Shown: positions 1-6,026 of the stretch, in pieces
How positions within the stretch are numbered: position 1 is the stretch's first letter
Layout of the letters: every line of letters starts with the position of its first letter
Assembly (NCBI GenBank): GCA_023441905.1
Contig: JAEZNC010000224.1
Location: 1 to 11,015 of the forward strand
Origin: Bacillota bacterium
GTDB taxonomy: Bacteria; Bacillota; Clostridia; Christensenellales; SZUA-584
Direction: 5' to 3'
DNA: 11,015 nt
Notes under the pieces: model-generated
The model's database searches: none
What the model was told of the DNA's origin: nothing
Seen by the model: the letters and a program-made list of their open reading frames with translations, nothing else
Translations under genes and position numbers: made by a program

Positions 1-14
1 GGAGGGTATCAAAC

Positions 15-1247
15 GTGTTTGGATTAGGTGACAGAATGAGAAAAATGCGAAGAAGGCGCAGCATGCGGATGCGCACAGGCCGCGGCCCCAAGCGAATGTC
101 TCGTTTTCGCTTATCGAGTTACGGGCCACTGATAAAAATCGGCGGTATTGCTGTGGGTGCCATCGCGCTGGTGCTGATCATTATCTTTGTGATCATACCG
201 TTGTTCAGTGGCAATGCAAAACCCGCGGAAACCCAAACGCCCACCGAGACGCCCGCGCCGTCGGCGACTCCTGTGGCCCGGGCAGACATGTCTGACCTTG
301 ATAAAGAGCTGGCAACCGCGAACCAGTCCATCAACGACCCTTATATATACGGGCAGGAAGCCGTGTTCTCAACCGGAAAGACGGGCGAGGCCACACCGGA
401 TATCAACAAAATTGCGATATACAACCTTGATACGCAAGCCACCGAAGAGGTTGCAGGTATCACGAAGAAATATGCCACGCTGTTTGAGCCCAAAATGAAC
501 GACAAATACATCGTTTATCTCGACTGCAAGGATGAATACGGCGGTGCCGTCTGCGGTTTTGACCGTGCGACAGGCGAATCGTTCGTGATGCGCGAGTACG
601 CGTACGGCAAGCCCAAGGTATCGCTGTCGGGCGAGTATGCGCTGTGGCTTCAGCAGACGAGCAAGGGTACCGACCGGCTGATCCTCTATCATCTGCCCAC
701 ACGGGAAACCGAGGAAATCGAGATTTTCGTCAACACACCGTTTGCGCTGAGCTCACCGTATATGTCGGACAGCGCCATCGTCTATGCGCAGCCCAAGCAG
801 GAAAGCGCGCTGCTTGTCGGTTCGAGCAACACGGCCGAAGCCGAAATCTGTGTGATCCCGCTGGTGCAGGGCGGCGACAAACAGCGCACGCTGTTTTTAC
901 CGGGTGTCAGCGTGCTTGATCCGAAGATCAGCGGCGATAATATCGTGTTTGTGGATACATATGCCGATGCAAACAAGCTGTATCTTTGCACGAAGCAGGG
1001 CGATACCTATTCTGCGCCCACTGTGATTGCTGAGAATATCGTCAACTATGACGTGGGTGACGGGTATGTTGTTTATACCAAGGATGAAGCCGTGTTCATC
1101 TATTACTTTGCGGATCAGAGCTCGGGACGTCTCACTGCGGAAAGCAAGCGCGTGCTGCTCTCCAGCGCATGCGGCAAGAACGTCGCGTGGTACGATATCA
1201 CCGATCTGACCGGCGCGAATATCGTCTTTTACGCGCAGGTGCCGTAA
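15..1247 (+). CDS. Membrane-anchored protein with TolB-like beta-propeller repeats
   Basis: The 410-residue protein starts at GTG 15, with GGAGGG at 1-6 and an 8-nt spacer. Residues 1-35 are very rich in Arg, Lys and Met and should be cytoplasmic. Residues about 42-64 form one hydrophobic segment, and residues 68-88 are a Pro/Thr-rich linker as in Gram-positive surface proteins. The rest carries about seven units of the type hydrophobic strand, acidic turn, second strand naming a value, for example around 112-140, 164-190, 206-230, 253-283, 307-328, 350-366 and 388-408 (DKYIVYLD, GEYALWL, GDNIVFVD, GKNVAWYD). This periodicity resembles TolB/DUF5050-like propellers, and seven units would give a closed propeller. 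The C-terminal domain is probably extracytoplasmic. No catalytic motif is visible and the function is unknown; sensing or scaffolding at the cell surface is inference. It is followed by its own terminator. Confidence 0.85.
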   Translation: MFGLGDRMRKMRRRRSMRMRTGRGPKRMSRFRLSSYGPLIKIGGIAVGAIALVLIIIFVIIPLFSGNAKPAETQTPTETPAPSATPVARADMSDLDKELATANQSINDPYIYGQEAVFSTGKTGEATPDINKIAIYNLDTQATEEVAGITKKYATLFEPKMNDKYIVYLDCKDEYGGAVCGFDRATGESFVMREYAYGKPKVSLSGEYALWLQQTSKGTDRLILYHLPTRETEEIEIFVNTPFALSSPYMSDSAIVYAQPKQESALLVGSSNTAEAEICVIPLVQGGDKQRTLFLPGVSVLDPKISGDNIVFVDTYADANKLYLCTKQGDTYSAPTVIAENIVNYDVGDGYVVYTKDEAVFIYYFADQSSGRLTAESKRVLLSSACGKNVAWYDITDLTGANIVFYAQVP

Positions 1248-1264
1248 AAAAGAACAGAATAGAC

Positions 1265-1297
1265 AAGGCCGCATTGAAAAATATGCGGCCTTTGATT
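1265..1297 (+). terminator. Intrinsic terminator after the propeller gene
   Basis: A 10-bp perfect stem pairs AAGGCCGCAT (1265-1274) with ATGCGGCCTT (1283-1292), with an 8-nt loop, followed by a moderately T-rich stretch. It lies 18 nt after the stop codon. Confidence 0.75.
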
Positions 1298-1399
1298 GTT
1301 TAAAGATATTATTGGTGCTTCCACTCTAAATATAAAACCCGATTTTTTAAAGACGCAATAACATACTCTAGTGTATCTTCTTTTATGTTTACCCTGCTA

Positions 1400-1428
1400 T
1401 TGATGGATATCGGCAGTATACGGATAAC
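1400..1428 (+). promoter_or_regulatory. Weak candidate promoter for the glycosyltransferase gene
   Basis: TTGATG (1400-1405) and GATAAC (1423-1428) are separated by 17 nt, each matching its consensus at four of six positions. A terminator ends the previous unit, so a promoter must lie in 1293-1470. This is the best pair I see, but it is weak. Confidence 0.3.
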
Positions 1429-1470
1429 TTGAAGAACTCCATTGATAAGTATTTAAATGGAGCTGAAACT

Positions 1471-3354
1471 ATGGATCAAAAAAAACTCACTCCCCCCGTC
1501 GCCATCGCTTTTGCCGCGATCATGGTGCTCGGAATCGCCATGCTGTTTGTGAATATCACAAACGATAGCCTGTGGTATGATGAATCGTATACGGCGGCCA
1601 TTGTGAACCAGCCGGCCCTTGACATCATCACTATCTCGGGCGGCGACAGCCATCCCCCGCTCTATTACCTGCTCTTAAAGCCTATCTGTTTGCTTTTCGG
1701 CACCTCCGTATTTGTGCTGCGGGCGTTTTCGGTCATCGGCACCGCCGCGCTTGCGGCGCTGGGTATCGGGCCGGTTCGCCGCGCCATCGGGACCCGGGCC
1801 GGTATTCTTTTCACATTGCTGACGTTTATTCTGCCGATCACGATTGCGATGTCACATGAGGCGCGCATGTATACATGGTCCGCCTTTTTTGTAACGGGCA
1901 GCGCGCTTTACGGCTATCTCGCTCAAAGGGACGGACGGAGAAAGGACTGGGTGCTGTTCATCATTCTGTCCGTCGCCGCCTCATACATGCACTATTATGC
2001 GCTGCTTGCGGTTGTGATGATTTTTGCCATCATGCTTGTTTACTGCATACGGGAGAAAAAGAAACGGATACCGTATTTGATATCGGCGGGTGCGTTTGTT
2101 GTTTGTTATCTGCCGTGGGTGCTGATGCTGGCCGGGCAGGTGAGCCGCGTGGCGGGGAACTTCTGGATATCCGCCGTTACCGGAGAAATCATATTGAGCG
2201 TTTTTGTGTATCCGTTCGGTTATAAATTTCCGGATGTCAATCACCTGACACTGGGAACGGTCACATTTGCGGTATGTGCCGTGTGTATCGTTTGGGGAAT
2301 CATCTATCAATCAAGAAAAAAAGACGCCGATGTGAAAATGCCGGTACTCGCGGCCGGCGCGTATTTGCTCACGATAACCGCCGGTATTGTGGCGTCGTTT
2401 TTGATTCGCCCGGTGCTCGTCGAGCGGTATATGGTGCCCGTGCTCGGGCTGTTTTTGCTGGCGGTTGTTTACGGCCTGGCGGCAACCCGACGAATTGTGC
2501 CGCTTGTGTTGGCAGTGTGTGTGGTGGCGGGGCTATGCGCGGCTCCGGCTTACGCGAACTTGACCGAGCGCGTCAACGGCCCCATGAAAGAGGTTGAGGC
2601 CAAGATGGCCGACCAGATTGAGCCCGGTGATGTGTTCCTGCATACGGATGAGCACACGTTTGGGACCTTCTGCTATTACTTTCCGAACCAAAAGCATTTT
2701 TATTATGAGCGCGAGGGCTATGAAGGCTTCAGCAATTTTGACGCGTTTAAGCCAAACGGCACGACGATTGACGGTCTCGAAGACATTGACGGAAACCCGC
2801 GCATTTGGCTCGTGCAAAGGCAGTACGCGAGCGACAGAGTTTCCGCAACCCAATGGATTTCCTCCAAAGCGCTCAAGATGGAGCAGACGCTCGGGAACTT
2901 TTCGATTCCGAACGCGTGGTATTCGGTTTCGGTGATGCGCGTATCGATCGGTGATCCGGAAGCCGTCAATGACAAGGAAACGCCCGGGCTCTCCGGCAGC
3001 GGAAAGCTGACCGTCAAAATCAACTACCTGAGAAGCGACGCGGGCAGCGTTATGGTGCTGCTGTATAATCAGGCACCGATGGCGCAGGAGCCGTACTTAA
3101 TTGAAACCGGCAGCATAACAAAAGGGCAATCCGAAGTGACATTTGCCAATATTCCTTACGGTGAGTACAGCATACTGGCCGTTCACGATGAAAACGGCAA
3201 CAGCACAGTGGACATGGTCGGCGATGTGCCGGGCGAGGGTGTGGGCTATTCCAACAGCAGTGCGCCACCCGCCGGGCCGCCCGATTTTGAATTCTGCAAG
3301 TTCCTTTTTGATTCGGAAGAAACAGAGTCCATCAGCGTGCATTATATAAACTAG
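1471..3354 (+). CDS. GT-C family membrane glycosyltransferase (PMT_2/ArnT-like) with C-terminal DUF2141-like domain
   Basis: I place the start at ATG 1471 because GGAG (1459-1462) lies 8 nt upstream. An in-frame TTG at 1429 would add 14 residues. The 627-residue protein has a first membrane helix near residues 10-30, then the loop motif WYDESYT (D37-E38), the usual acidic pair of GT39/PMT_2 enzymes, then HPPLYYLLLKP (61-71) and SHEARMYTW (128-136), all typical of the family. About ten further helices follow to near residue 360, including the RYMVPVLGL segment around 319. Such enzymes move sugars from polyprenyl-phosphate carriers to acceptors on the outer membrane face. Residues 370-500 form an extracytoplasmic region. 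Residues about 511-626 match DUF2141 well: HDENGN (572-577), a GVGYSN motif (590-595), then GPPDFEF. The sugar and acceptor cannot be read from the sequence. It stands alone between two terminators. Confidence 0.88.
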   Translation: MDQKKLTPPVAIAFAAIMVLGIAMLFVNITNDSLWYDESYTAAIVNQPALDIITISGGDSHPPLYYLLLKPICLLFGTSVFVLRAFSVIGTAALAALGIGPVRRAIGTRAGILFTLLTFILPITIAMSHEARMYTWSAFFVTGSALYGYLAQRDGRRKDWVLFIILSVAASYMHYYALLAVVMIFAIMLVYCIREKKKRIPYLISAGAFVVCYLPWVLMLAGQVSRVAGNFWISAVTGEIILSVFVYPFGYKFPDVNHLTLGTVTFAVCAVCIVWGIIYQSRKKDADVKMPVLAAGAYLLTITAGIVASFLIRPVLVERYMVPVLGLFLLAVVYGLAATRRIVPLVLAVCVVAGLCAAPAYANLTERVNGPMKEVEAKMADQIEPGDVFLHTDEHTFGTFCYYFPNQKHFYYEREGYEGFSNFDAFKPNGTTIDGLEDIDGNPRIWLVQRQYASDRVSATQWISSKALKMEQTLGNFSIPNAWYSVSVMRVSIGDPEAVNDKETPGLSGSGKLTVKINYLRSDAGSVMVLLYNQAPMAQEPYLIETGSITKGQSEVTFANIPYGEYSILAVHDENGNSTVDMVGDVPGEGVGYSNSSAPPAGPPDFEFCKFLFDSEETESISVHYIN

Positions 3355-3366
3355 CGTTTTTATCGC

Positions 3367-3405
3367 AGGCCGGACATCCACACGGACGACCGGCCTTTTT
3401 GTTTT
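3367..3405 (+). terminator. Intrinsic terminator after the glycosyltransferase gene
   Basis: AGGCCGG (3367-3373) pairs with CCGGCCT (3390-3396). A short inner TCC/GGA pairing fills the loop, and the stem is followed by TTTTTGTTTT. It starts 12 nt after the stop codon. Confidence 0.85.
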
Positions 3406-3430
3406 GGCGCAGCCGAGGGTTGCGTCATAA

Positions 3431-3482
3431 AAAGCCTTCTCCTTTGAGGAGAAGGTGGTGCGCAGCACCGGATGAGGTGTCA
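3431..3482 (+). repeat. Hairpin repeat module, copy 1 left end
   Basis: Two adjacent hairpins are followed by a conserved tail. The first pairs CCTTCTCCT (3435-3443) with AGGAGAAGG (3447-3455). The second pairs GGTGC (3457-3461) with GCACC (3465-3469). The tail GGATGAGGTGTCA follows. The same tail recurs near 7903-7916 and, inverted, at 7938-7947. I recognise this layout as a short dispersed repeat of Clostridia genomes. Confidence 0.7.
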
Positions 3483-3698
3483 GAAGCTATCCATACAGAC
3501 TCCCATTAGTGGACAAAAGCTTATCTTCAAGAGAAGTCCAGCTTGATGGCGAACCCCTTTCTGTCATGCATTCTTGCGCGTATGGAGTGAAGCAATGTAT
3601 GCGTCCATGCCAATACGGCTCATTCGAAATGAAAATGGAGTTTGCTGCTGCTCTTTGATGAGATCGAATAAGCATGAGTCAGCGAAAGCAGGTTCATA
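3483..3698. other. Spacer between repeat modules, no gene seen
   Basis: This stretch separates two inward-facing repeat modules. Short reading frames cross it on both strands but none has a ribosome binding site, a recognisable domain or consistent codon use. I see no tRNA-like fold. Confidence 0.5.
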
Positions 3699-3742
3699 TC
3701 TCCCTCAGTCGCCTTTGGCGACAGCTCCCTCCAGAGGGAGCC
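3699..3742 (-). repeat. Hairpin repeat module, copy 1 right end (inverted)
   Basis: Read on the minus strand this has the same order as the left module: a terminal hairpin (GCTCCCTC 3724-3731 with GAGGGAGC 3734-3741), then a second hairpin (GTCGCC 3708-3713 with GGCGAC 3717-3722), then a tail CTGAGGGA. Together with 3431-3482 it frames a segment of about 310 bp with inward-facing ends. No transposase is present, so it is either a pair of independent modules or a non-autonomous element. Confidence 0.65.
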
Positions 3743-3847
3743 ATGTGTGTTTGATCTTGACCGATATGCCGCAAATGGAATAGCGCTTAAGGGAGGCGTA
3801 ATCTCGAATATGGCAGATGGGAGTCAGATTTCTTTTTCTCCAGAATA

Positions 3848-3873
3848 CAAAAAATCCCCCAAAACGGGGGATT
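3848..3873 (-). terminator. Intrinsic terminator of pgsA
   Basis: On the minus strand AATCCCCC pairs with GGGGGATT (3873-3866 with 3860-3853) around a 5-nt loop and runs into six T residues. It lies 42 nt past the pgsA stop codon. Confidence 0.88.
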
Positions 3874-3915
3874 CGAATTCAATAGGATATTAACTGCAAC
3901 TTCAATAGAGTAATT

Positions 3916-4452
3916 TCAGGCTTTCTTCCTGAGCTTCTTGTACATATTGAAATACGCGTATTGCCCAAGTGACGCGATGCTGATCACCAACGCAAAACAG
4001 ATGAAATACACATGCCACGGTGAAACGAGCTTATGAAGAAATGTGAGACCCACTGAGGTGTTGAATATGAATGCCGCGATTTTGCCGAATGTATTGGCAG
4101 GGGCCACGATATCTCTGAAATAGAGGAAAATACCGCCTGAAACCATCAGCAGCTCCTTCACGAGAATGATAATGAGCACAAACCAGGGCAGCACACCCGT
4201 GACGGTGAAAGCGATCACCGCAAAAACGGACATCAACTTGTCCGCCAGCGGATCGAGCAGCATGCCCGCCTGCGTCACAAGTTTCCGCTTGCGTGCAATA
4301 TAGCCGTCCAGCAGGTCTGTCCCGCAGGCGACAATATAGGCGATCAGCGCGGGAACAAGCAGATCAAAATAGATCAATATGGTGGAGACCGGAACCAGAG
4401 CGAATCGGAACAGTGTAATGATGTTGGGTAAATTCAAAGGTATTCTGTGCAA
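3916..4452 (-). CDS. pgsA: CDP-diacylglycerol--glycerol-3-phosphate 3-phosphatidyltransferase (PgsA-type)
   Basis: This CDP-alcohol phosphatidyltransferase transfers a phosphatidyl group from CDP-diacylglycerol, most likely to glycerol-3-phosphate, the first step toward phosphatidylglycerol and cardiolipin in the membrane. The family motif is complete: D-LL-D-G-YI-A-R, eight residues, G-MLL-D-PLA-D, with all four metal-binding aspartates. NLPNIITLFRF near the N terminus is typical of PgsA, and four to five further hydrophobic helices follow. I prefer TTG 4452 as start because AGGGGGAG (4470-4463) sits 10 nt upstream, giving 178 residues, close to the family's usual length. An in-frame ATG at 4503 would add 17 atypical residues and has only AT-rich DNA upstream. 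The unit is monocistronic, with its own promoter and terminator. Other family members use different acceptors (for example serine or inositol), but sequence and length favour PgsA. Confidence 0.9.
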   Translation of the reverse strand: MHRIPLNLPNIITLFRFALVPVSTILIYFDLLVPALIAYIVACGTDLLDGYIARKRKLVTQAGMLLDPLADKLMSVFAVIAFTVTGVLPWFVLIIILVKELLMVSGGIFLYFRDIVAPANTFGKIAAFIFNTSVGLTFLHKLVSPWHVYFICFALVISIASLGQYAYFNMYKKLRKKA

Positions 4453-4523
4453 GACGAACACGCTCCCCCTATAAATTAAACGGCAGCGCGGCTTGTTGTT
4501 CATTGGAAAATTAAAATAAAAAA

Positions 4524-4576
4524 ACAGCGCTGTCTTTGCTTATTATACCAGACAGCGCAGCGGTTGACTATCCAAA
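4524..4576 (-). promoter_or_regulatory. pgsA promoter with overlapping inverted repeats
   Basis: On the minus strand TATAAT (4547-4542) is preceded by TG plus one base (extended -10). A weak -35, TAGTCA, lies 17 nt upstream. The -10 sits in the loop of a 9-bp inverted repeat, GCGCTGTCT at 4527-4535 and AGACAGCGC at 4550-4558. The downstream arm is also half of a perfect 10-nt palindrome, ACAGCGCTGT (4524-4533). This is a plausible operator. Confidence 0.6.
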
Positions 4577-4780
4577 GTTATATAATGGGCTTTCCATGGG
4601 TGAGCAGATTTTCCGCCTCAGCGCACCAACCCCTCCGTGGGCCGATGTGATTCTGCCAAGCTCACAAAGCACGGGGTCCCCGCTCTGCGAAAAATCGTCA
4701 ATGGCGGTCAGCGGCATGGAGATATGCGTATAGATGAGCTTATCGCCGCCCGGTATTTTCGCAGTGAAATATACGGCCAA
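4568..4780 (-). pseudogene. Unrecognised coding-like fragment upstream of pgsA
   Basis: A 70-codon minus-strand frame opens at TTG 4780 and ends at TAG 4568. From about 4770 downward its codons resemble those of the real genes (GGC, CTG, ACC, GCC and GAC favoured), and the product (for example THISMPLTAIDDFSQSG) reads like folded protein. It lacks a ribosome binding site, an in-frame stop lies just before the TTG, and the DNA turns AT-rich beyond it, where the divergent GGDEF promoter lies. I do not recognise a family. It may be the remnant of a gene that lost its 5' end, a small unknown gene, or chance. Confidence 0.3.
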
Positions 4781-4789
4781 TCAAAAATA

Positions 4790-4818
4790 TTGTAAAATAA
4801 GGTTAACACATATATAAT
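4790..4818 (+). promoter_or_regulatory. Sigma-A-type promoter of the GGDEF-fhs unit
   Basis: TTGTAA (4790-4795) and a perfect TATAAT (4813-4818) are separated by exactly 17 nt in AT-rich DNA. This leaves a leader of about 25-30 nt before ATG 4853, which is preceded by AAGGGG (4836-4841) and TAGGG (4842-4846). Confidence 0.8.
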
Positions 4819-4852
4819 TAAGAGAAGTTTTGAATAAGGGGTAGGGTTAAAT

Positions 4853-6010
4853 ATGTTTGAGCAATATGATATTCACATCATATCGCTGTTAATCCTGACT
4901 GTGGTTTTATTCAATAACGTCAGAAACGGCGGGGAGAACAGAGCCCGCCAGCGCCTGTTTCGTTCATTGATCATTTGCACGATGCTGCTTCTTATTATCA
5001 ACGCAGCCATGGTCATATTAAAAAATAGTGACAACAGTGCCGCTCCCGCCGTGGTGTATTACCTGCGCACTGCTGTTCTGTTTCTGTGCGTGTTGTTTTG
5101 CGAACTATGGGCATGCTTTTGCACCTGCCGAAGCGGGCGGCGGATAAGAAGGCGCGGTTTTTTTGTTCTGAGCCTGCCGCTGCTTGTGATCACCGGCCTT
5201 TTGATATTTAACTTTAGTAGCGGATTGGTTTTTAAAAGCAGTATCGATCATGGGCCGCTGTTTTATGCCATCAGCTGTGCTGTCATCTTTTATATCGGCT
5301 ATGCATTAATTATTACGTGGCGCGGTAAAAAAACAATGGAGCAAAGGGAATACTATCCGTATATCATCGGGCCTTTTGTTCTCGCGGCTTTGGGTGTTGC
5401 AAAGTTCATATGGCCGTTTGACGGGGCTGTTGTGTGGCCTGCCGTCACCGTCGGTTTGCTCGTGCTCCAGCTGTTTGCGCTCGATGAAAAGATGAACATC
5501 GATCATTTAACGGGGCTGCACAACAGAAAATATCTCGATACGTATATCGAAGATTTGATCAGCGTCTACAGGAATGCGCAGGGACCGCATGAAAACAGGA
5601 ACTTTGCGGCATTGATGCTCGACATCGATGATTTTAAAACCATCAACGATACATACGGCCATGTGCAGGGAGACAAGGCGCTCGTCAGTGCGTCAAAACT
5701 GCTTAAGAAAAGCGTGCGGCGCGGTGATTTTGTCGCAAGGTACGGCGGCGATGAATTCATGATCGTGCTCGACAGGTGCGGCCCGCAAACGCCCGACCGC
5801 GTGATTCGCCGGCTTAAGGAAAACGTATGCCAATACAATGCCGAAAGCAATCTGCCGTATGAACTGAGCTTCAGCATCGGCTGCAAGATATTCACCAATG
5901 TGAAGGGACTTACCGCCAAGGATATATTCAAAACGATCGACGAGTTGATGTATGTCCACAAGCAGAACAAAGCGGCGGCTATATCCAAATATATCGGAAT
6001 TCCACAGTGA
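4853..6010 (+). CDS. Seven-TM diguanylate cyclase (GGDEF domain)
   Basis: The protein likely makes cyclic di-GMP from two GTP in response to a signal at or in the membrane. Residues 1-210 contain about seven hydrophobic segments (near 8-22, 37-57, 67-90, 103-121, 134-155, 168-185 and 190-209), an arrangement seen in 7TM sensory modules. They lead directly into a GGDEF domain. This has DHLTGLHNR (217-225), MLDIDDFKTINDTYGH (255-270) and an intact GGDEF signature at 298-302. The inhibitory I-site RxxD is also present (R289 to D292, five residues before the signature), so the enzyme should be active and product-inhibited. No EAL or HD-GYP domain is attached. The input ligand is unknown. The gene has a strong promoter, and fhs starts 16 nt after its stop codon, so the two are probably co-transcribed. 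Confidence 0.92.
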   Translation: MFEQYDIHIISLLILTVVLFNNVRNGGENRARQRLFRSLIICTMLLLIINAAMVILKNSDNSAAPAVVYYLRTAVLFLCVLFCELWACFCTCRSGRRIRRRGFFVLSLPLLVITGLLIFNFSSGLVFKSSIDHGPLFYAISCAVIFYIGYALIITWRGKKTMEQREYYPYIIGPFVLAALGVAKFIWPFDGAVVWPAVTVGLLVLQLFALDEKMNIDHLTGLHNRKYLDTYIEDLISVYRNAQGPHENRNFAALMLDIDDFKTINDTYGHVQGDKALVSASKLLKKSVRRGDFVARYGGDEFMIVLDRCGPQTPDRVIRRLKENVCQYNAESNLPYELSFSIGCKIFTNVKGLTAKDIFKTIDELMYVHKQNKAAAISKYIGIPQ

Positions 6011-6026
6011 ATGAGAAAGAGACAAC

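Noticed and set aside
1265..1292. The terminator stem ATGCGGCC recurs in the gltX leader hairpin
   Set aside because: The loops and flanks differ completely, and the arms are in opposite order. A shared 8-mer in GC-rich stems is weak evidence of relation.
3574..3783. 69-codon plus-strand frame across the repeat
   Set aside because: Its C-terminal half is simply the translated hairpin repeat (reads LPQSPLATAPS), a pattern of spurious ORFs made by this repeat type.
3498..3825. 9-bp inverted repeat GACTCCCAT / ATGGGAGTC flanking repeat copy 1
   Set aside because: A 9-mer match within a few hundred bases is readily expected by chance, and it does not coincide with the module ends.
4564..4586. 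TTGACT and TATAAT on the plus strand resembling a promoter
   Set aside because: The spacing is only 11 nt, too short for a sigma-A promoter. A better-spaced promoter for the downstream gene is at 4790-4818.
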